Source: Streptomyces sp. NBC_00286 (lineage in GTDB: Bacteria; Actinomycetota; Actinomycetes; Streptomycetales; Streptomycetaceae). From it: a stretch of 64,000 nt of DNA. Shown here piece after piece: positions 60,120-64,000 of this stretch. Each line of letters opens with the position of its first letter. Position 1 is the first letter of the stretch. The translations under genes and the position numbers were made by a program. The notes under the pieces are model-generated. The model worked only from the letters and a program-made list of their open reading frames with translations. It did no database searches and was not told the DNA's origin. The stretch covers positions 4,464,001 to 4,528,000 of the forward strand of contig NZ_CP108054.1 in assembly GCF_036173125.1 (NCBI RefSeq). Reading direction: 5' to 3'.

Positions 60120-60640
60120 AGCACGGGCCCGGACCGGCTGTTCGCCGGGCCGGGCCTCACGGGCTTCGACACGGTGACCTGGTCCGTGCCGGAGACACGG
60201 ACGGTAGCCCTCATCGTCCAGTTCCCGGCGAGCGGGAGGTCCAGGGTGTCGGTGCCCCAGTAGCCACTCTGGTCGACGAGTTCGGCGTTCAGGGGGCCGA
60301 CGCGCCGTGCGTGCTGGGTGTCAGTGAGGCGTAGTTCAGGGATGGCGGAGAGGCTTCGTCGGCACCGAAGGCCACGGCCTCCATCGCGTGCCAGCCAGCC
60401 TGGTTAGGCTGATGTGCACTTGCCGCACCCGCCAGGAACTCCCGTACCCAACCGGACCACCGTCAGGTCGCGTTGGACTGCCCGGTCACCGTGGAGGCCG
60501 CCGCGGACTCGGTGGCGGCTGGCCGGCTGCCCATCAGTACGGTCATGACCGCGAGCACCTCGACACCGATCAACACCTCGGCCAGCACGGGCTGAGCGGG
60601 CTGCGCCACTGCGTCTCGGGACCGGCTCGGACTTGTCCGG
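60120..60640 (-). pseudogene. C-terminal remnant of a CopC/CopD-type copper protein
   Basis: Minus-strand pieces in different frames spell the end of a Streptomyces CopC-CopD (YcnJ-like) membrane protein. First comes LAEVLIGVEVLAVMTVLMGS (last membrane helix), then QAGWHAMEAVAFGADEAS, PELRLTDTQHARRVGPLNAE and GNWTMRATVRVSGTDQVTV. At least two frameshifts and a stop separate them. Upstream copper-binding parts are not present in the window. Confidence 0.65.
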
Positions 60641-60900
60641 CTCGTAGGGGGCCCGGTCGTCCGGTCAGGCGGAGGGCTCTGGTTGCCGCCGCCCACAGTG
60701 ACCAACGCGGGTTCCTCCTGGGGTACGCGCAGCAGCCGCTCGGTCGAGTTCCGGGAGCATCAACATGGCCAGGCCCCAGCAGGCGACGCAGCGGGCGCCC
60801 CCGTAAGCACGTCGACGGCGGGTTCGGCGGCGGACGGGTCGGGATGCCGTTCCGGCGGGCATCTTCGCACCGTGGGACCGGCGGTAGGGCCGCGGAGCGG

Positions 60901-61197
60901 CTATGGCCAGGCATCGGCTCCTCCACCCCGCCACTCGATCAGAGGCGTGACACCCGCCTCCTCATGTCCCAAAGTGATGCCCAGCCGGCGCACAATCGCC
61001 AGAACGTCCGCCACGCCATGCGCCACGCCCACCACCTTGCCCCTGACCGACACCTGGCGACCACTACCGCCGAAGGGCTGGTGCACTACCACGGGAGCCG
61101 CCCTTCCCCACTCGCTTCCCGGAGGCCGCGGGCAATCCCAGGGACCCAGCCCCGGCCCTGCCGCTCTCGTACGCCTTGCCATGGACGCGTCCGTCAT
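60901..61197 (-). CDS. Hypothetical protein ending in IEWRGGGADAWP
   Basis: From the ATG at 61197 the product is 98 residues; the frame is also open from ATG 61257 inside a palindrome. Codon use is good. APVVVHQPFGGSGRQVSVRG, HGVADVLAIVRRLGITLG and the C-terminal LIEWRGGGADAW are distinctive and resemble a small conserved Streptomyces protein of unknown function. The N-terminal 30 residues are basic and perhaps not translated. Confidence 0.5.
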   Translation of the reverse strand: MTDASMARRTRAAGPGLGPWDCPRPPGSEWGRAAPVVVHQPFGGSGRQVSVRGKVVGVAHGVADVLAIVRRLGITLGHEEAGVTPLIEWRGGGADAWP

Positions 61198-61249
61198 GTG
61201 CCGATGCTCTCCCCACGCGCTCGCCCTGCCGTGACCACCTTCCGGTAAG

Positions 61250-61266
61250 TTTTGCATAATGCAAAA
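61250..61266. promoter_or_regulatory. Perfect 17-bp palindrome TTTTGCATAATGCAAAA
   Basis: It lies between the minus-strand hypothetical gene and the ClC remnant. It shares TTGCATNATGCAA with 62649-62661 and the TGCATNATGCA core with the MarR operator at 28072. Confidence 0.7.
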
Positions 61267-61276
61267 AGGATCCTGC

Positions 61277-61700
61277 GAGGACGTGGGCTGGTACGCGCAC
61301 CACGACGTGGGCGCTGGCGGCTCTCGCCGTGGCCGTCGACGCCAGGACCGGCACGGGCTCGGTGGTCTTCCGCTGGTGCATCCAGACCTTCACGCCTCTT
61401 CTCCGACCATGCGGACTACGCGGCATCCCCCCCTCGGACAATCCGCACGTGCCATGGCTGGGCCTGTACTTCGTGCTGCTCACCCCTGTGCTGGGCGGCC
61501 TGCGGGACGAGCCGCCGGTGAACCGGTTCACCAAGGAGGTCCGCGGTTCTGGTCTTCCCGAAGTGATTCCGGCTGTCGCCCAGCGAGGCGGGCGGATCAG
61601 CCCCAAGGTATCGGCCGTCAAGACGCTCGCCTGCACCCTGACCATCCATTCCGGCGGCTCGGCCGGCCGCGAGGGGCCGATCGTGCGGCCCTCACCCCGC
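61277..61700 (+). pseudogene. ClC chloride channel N-terminal fragment
   Basis: Plus-strand frames read ARTGTGSVVFRWCIQTFT, RLFSDHADYAASPP (second frame), PHVPWLGLYFVLLTPVLGGL, GSGLPEVIPAVAQRGGRISP and VKTLACTLTIHSGGSAGREG, then PIV. GSGLP and GREGP are two of the Cl- selectivity motifs. The match stops after GREGPIV and frames shift at least twice before it. It is a truncated ClC gene. The MarR-type gene at 63294 lies 1.6 kb away. Confidence 0.75.
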
Positions 61701-61761
61701 GCCCGGACGTGGACGTCAACACCAGTCCTCGACACTCACGCCCAGCCGGACCGCCGAGTGA

Positions 61762-62511
61762 TCAACAAGGCGGCGACTGAGCCGCCCTGTCCGTTCCCGC
61801 CGCGGAGGCCTGCCAGGCAGGAGGGCCGGTTGCGGTGCGGGAGAGCCGATAGGAGCGCACGACCGCGACCACACACGCGGTGACGAGCGTGACCGCCCAG
61901 CCGCCCAGACCTCGCAGGGGGCCCGACCGGGACGTTCCGGCCTCCACACCGCGCGGCGGCACGCGCTCCTTCGCGTCGTACACGACGGCGAGCTCGTCGC
62001 CGGGTCGGGTGGCCTGACCGCAGCCGCGCCAGATGCGGACCCTCAGCGGTACGCCGTCGCCGTCGGCCACCGCGCAGAGGTAGCGCCCGCGGCCGGAGAG
62101 CGCTCCCGGCCCGCCCTCGACCGACGTGACCACTGCGGACTCAACTCGCCCCCGCTCCGCCAGAACCAGGCCCACGGCCGCCTGGGGCGCCTGAAGCGCG
62201 AGGCAGACTGCGAGCAGGGCGACGATGCCGACCAGCGCGCGTCCGGCCCGCATTACGCAGAGGTACAGAACGATCGCGACGGCACACACCAGGCCGCCCT
62301 CGCCGTCCGCCAGCCCGGGAATCCCGTACCAGGCGCCGGCGACCGTAGCCCCGACGATCGCCCCCACACCCACGGATCCGACCAGGAGTCCTTCAGCTGC
62401 CAGCCACCACGGCGGCAGGCCGACGAATTCGGCGGGCCCCCACACCGTGCTCCGCAGATGCGCCATCAGGCGCGGTTCCGGCATGGGCCGAGCGCGACGT
62501 CTTCGGCCCAT
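61762..62511 (-). CDS. Membrane protein of unknown function
   Basis: This 249-residue protein starts at ATG 62511 (GGAGGGAG upstream). Four hydrophobic segments are seen: LLVGSVGVGAIVGATVAGAW, LVCAVAIVLYLCVMRAGRAL, LVGIVALLAVCLALQA and WAVTLVTACVVAVV. A soluble beta-rich part lies between (SAVVTSVEGGPGALSG, RYLCAVADGDGVPLRVRI, GDELAVVYDAKERVPPRGV). That extracytosolic domain is reminiscent of small Streptomyces membrane proteins with one OB-like loop. It appears intact within a region of decayed genes. Confidence 0.7.
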   Translation of the reverse strand: MGRRRRARPMPEPRLMAHLRSTVWGPAEFVGLPPWWLAAEGLLVGSVGVGAIVGATVAGAWYGIPGLADGEGGLVCAVAIVLYLCVMRAGRALVGIVALLAVCLALQAPQAAVGLVLAERGRVESAVVTSVEGGPGALSGRGRYLCAVADGDGVPLRVRIWRGCGQATRPGDELAVVYDAKERVPPRGVEAGTSRSGPLRGLGGWAVTLVTACVVAVVRSYRLSRTATGPPAWQASAAGTDRAAQSPPC

Positions 62512-63293
62512 GCGCGTCTCCCTCCAAGCGTTCTTCCACATCCAGCAGCCTGGTGTGACAGGCGAACGACCCGCACTGCCCGCGCCGGACGCGCACACGC
62601 TGCCCGCATCGCCGGGGCAGGCAGCGCGGGCCGCGCCTGGCAGCTCCCTTGCATTATGCAAAACCTGCCGGGCGCGGAGAAGCGCGGTTCGAATCCGACG
62701 GTGTCTCGGGGGCTCCGTCCGGTAGGACGGGCAGCGTCTGCGCACCGGTTCGCGAGGCACCTGAGTGTCTCGAGCAATTCAGAAACGTTCACGAATATTG
62801 GCAGCACCGGACGGGGCGGACTAGCCGAGGCACCCACAGGCTCAGGACCCCAGGCTTCCGGAAAAGGGCAGCAGCGGGTTCAACCGATTTATGCCACCCC
62901 GCTTCGATCCGGTCGGCGGGAGGCAGCCGGCGACGGCCACGAGGACCAGAAAGCAGCCCACGGCCAGTATGAAATGGACACGGTTGGCGCGAGACAGTCC
63001 GGCTGCTCCACCCGATCCTTGCGCCACTCCTCCTCTGCGTGTGCCGTTGCCCTCTGCCCTGACGGTGGCCCTGGCAGCTCGCGCAGCCCGGGCGGCAGGC
63101 GGAAGATCCCGCTCCGGCAGCCCGCAGACGCGAACCCCTGCCAGATTCGGGCAACCAGACGGCATCCCGGGCACCCGGACAGCTGCAGCGTCCGGTAGCC
63201 GGTCGGCTCTCGCGGTCAGGCGTGCCCGACCGTGGACGCCGTACTCACGGTGACAGGAACAGATGTCGTCCAGGGAGTGCCGGGACGGTTCTG
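62512..63293. other. 782-bp region without a supported gene
   Basis: Contains the palindrome at 62649 upstream of the membrane gene, and a lower-GC patch near 62775-62810. A minus-strand frame at 62842-63174 has one hydrophobic stretch (FILAVGCFLVLVAVAGC) but weak coding character and no ribosome-binding site. Confidence 0.4.
62649..62661. promoter_or_regulatory. Palindrome TTGCATTATGCAA
   Basis: Inverted relative to 61250-61266: TTGCATTATGCAAAAC here is the complement of the other copy. It lies 138 bp upstream of the membrane gene at 62511. Confidence 0.65.
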
Positions 63294-63830
63294 TCAGACG
63301 TCACGGGCCACCGGGACGTCCATCGCCCAGCCCAACGGGTGCGGTTCCGTATCGTCCAGCGCCCTCGCGAGGGGCTCTCCGCCGGCCTCGTTGAAGGCGT
63401 TGAGGGCCTCGATGAGGGCCAGCCGCTGCGTAGGGGTGAGCCGTTCGACGATCGCAGCGATCTCGGCGCGGCGCCGGGCGGTGACGTCCCCGACCGTGCG
63501 GCGCCCCTCCGCGGTGAGCTGCAGGAGGGTCTCGCGGCGATTGCCGGGGTTGAGGTGCCGGTCCGCGAGTCCGGTCGCGATCAGCCGGTCGACCATCCGC
63601 ATCGCGGTGGACGGCGCCACCTGGAGAAGGTCGGCAAGCGTAACCAGCTTGGTGGCCCCGCGTGTGGACAGCACCACCAGCATCCTGAACTGCGGGAGCG
63701 TCACTCTCTCCTCGACCTCGGCGAGGGAGCGAGCGGAGACCGCCACCAGCAGCCGCGACGCCGTCAGCACCGCACGGGTCACCGCGTCAACATCTTCCAT
63801 CGCCCCCGCGGGGGTCTCGCGCTCCGGCAT
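63294..63830 (-). CDS. MarR-family regulator
   Basis: This 178-residue winged-helix protein starts at ATG 63830 after AAAGGA. The fold is shown by LPQFRMLVVLSTRGATKLVT, the recognition helix APSTAMRMVDRLIATGLADR and the wing LNPGNRRETLLQLTAEGRRT. The C-terminal 25 residues are an extra tail. It may control the nearby palindromes TTGCATNATGCAA, although no copy lies in its own promoter (63831-63888). Confidence 0.9.
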   Translation of the reverse strand: MPERETPAGAMEDVDAVTRAVLTASRLLVAVSARSLAEVEERVTLPQFRMLVVLSTRGATKLVTLADLLQVAPSTAMRMVDRLIATGLADRHLNPGNRRETLLQLTAEGRRTVGDVTARRRAEIAAIVERLTPTQRLALIEALNAFNEAGGEPLARALDDTEPHPLGWAMDVPVARDV

Positions 63831-63888
63831 ACGTCCTTTCTACCGCGCCGAAGTCACTGCTCATTCACGCGACGGGAGCCGATTTCCC

Positions 63889-64000
63889 CTACCCATGACC
63901 GTGGTACCGGAGCAGGAGCATCGCAGCGTCGTCGTGGGGCGGCCCAGCGGCATGCTGGGCAAGATCCGCGCGCAGGGCCTCCAGGGCGCGGTGCGCGTCG
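63889..64000 (-). CDS. C-terminus of a probable PP2C/SpoIIE-type phosphatase
   Basis: The minus frame entering from the right edge reads DAHRALEALRADLAQHAAGP, then PHDDAAMLLLRYHGHG, and stops at 63889. The closing DDAAMLLLR is the usual end of SpoIIE/PP2C phosphatases (last metal-binding Asp followed by a hydrophobic strand). Only about 37 residues are visible. Confidence 0.7.
   Translation of the reverse strand, partial: DAHRALEALRADLAQHAAGPPHDDAAMLLLRYHGHG

Noticed and set aside
62660..62720. GGTTCGAATCC resembling a tRNA T-loop
   Set aside because: The T-stem pairs poorly and no acceptor, D-arm or anticodon arm lies upstream; no tRNA can be built.
63831..63888. Search for the TGCATNATGCA motif in the promoter of the right-hand MarR gene
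   Set aside because: No copy is present, so autoregulation through this motif is not supported.

Overview
The window is high-GC actinobacterial DNA, almost certainly Streptomyces. Supporting signs are strong G/C third-codon bias, many GTG starts and short GTGA/ATGA overlaps, Streptomyces-type intergenic repeats, XRE/DUF5753 plus DUF397 modules, SPW and PRC-barrel proteins, and a cdgB-like GAF-PAS-GGDEF gene with a BldD-box-like site upstream. No tRNA, rRNA, CRISPR array or intact insertion sequence was seen.

Region 1 (about 1-27 kb) looks like ordinary chromosome with accessory patches. It starts with the N-terminal part of a diguanylate cyclase, then a flavin reductase, the ribosome-rescue hydrolase ArfB and a TerD protein. 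Two back-to-back whiJ-like modules follow (4.0-8.6 kb: two XRE/DUF5753 regulators, two DUF397 proteins, a DUF6879 protein, small partners and a HATPase). Next come a VOC protein with an apparent internal deletion, two pentapeptide-repeat-type proteins, DinB, NUDIX, an M1 peptidase lipoprotein and an oxidoreductase/hydrolase run (15.0-19.5 kb). The patch at 19.6-27.3 kb combines a secreted beta-propeller, a small secreted protein with aerolysin/ETX-like composition, a 1,275-residue HTH-STAND NTPase-TM-WD40 protein and a secreted ribosome-inactivating protein (rRNA N-glycosidase family). Degenerate tandem repeats lie between some of these genes.

Region 2 (27.5-30 kb) is a MarR regulator divergent from a cytochrome P450-ferredoxin-small protein operon, with a perfect 12-bp inverted repeat between them as the likely operator.

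Region 3 (30-58 kb) is a stress and bioenergetics island: PRC-barrel proteins, SPW protein, Ku, small membrane proteins, a Rieske oxygenase with a frameshifted downstream gene, a cation/proton antiporter, a large FAD/Fe-S dehydrogenase, a retropepsin-like lipoprotein, TerC, a universal stress protein, a site-2 protease with CBS domains, orphan respiratory subunits (CtaD-CtaF facing QcrB) and a K+-channel-like protein. Very small single-pass membrane genes sit next to PRC-barrel genes at least twice.

Region 4 (56-62 kb) is strongly decayed. It holds remnants of a PRC-barrel gene, a cation/proton antiporter, a GH15 glycosidase, a CopC/CopD-type copper protein and a ClC chloride channel, mixed with a few intact genes. 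Two inverted copies of a TTGCATTATGCAA-type palindrome bracket 61.25-62.66 kb. The window ends with a MarR regulator and the C-terminus of a probable PP2C/SpoIIE phosphatase.

The strongest candidates for follow-up are the HTH-STAND-WD40 / RIP / aerolysin-like patch, the PRC-barrel plus micro-membrane-protein modules, and the shared TGCATNATGCA palindromes. All functions are read from sequence alone; no database search was run.
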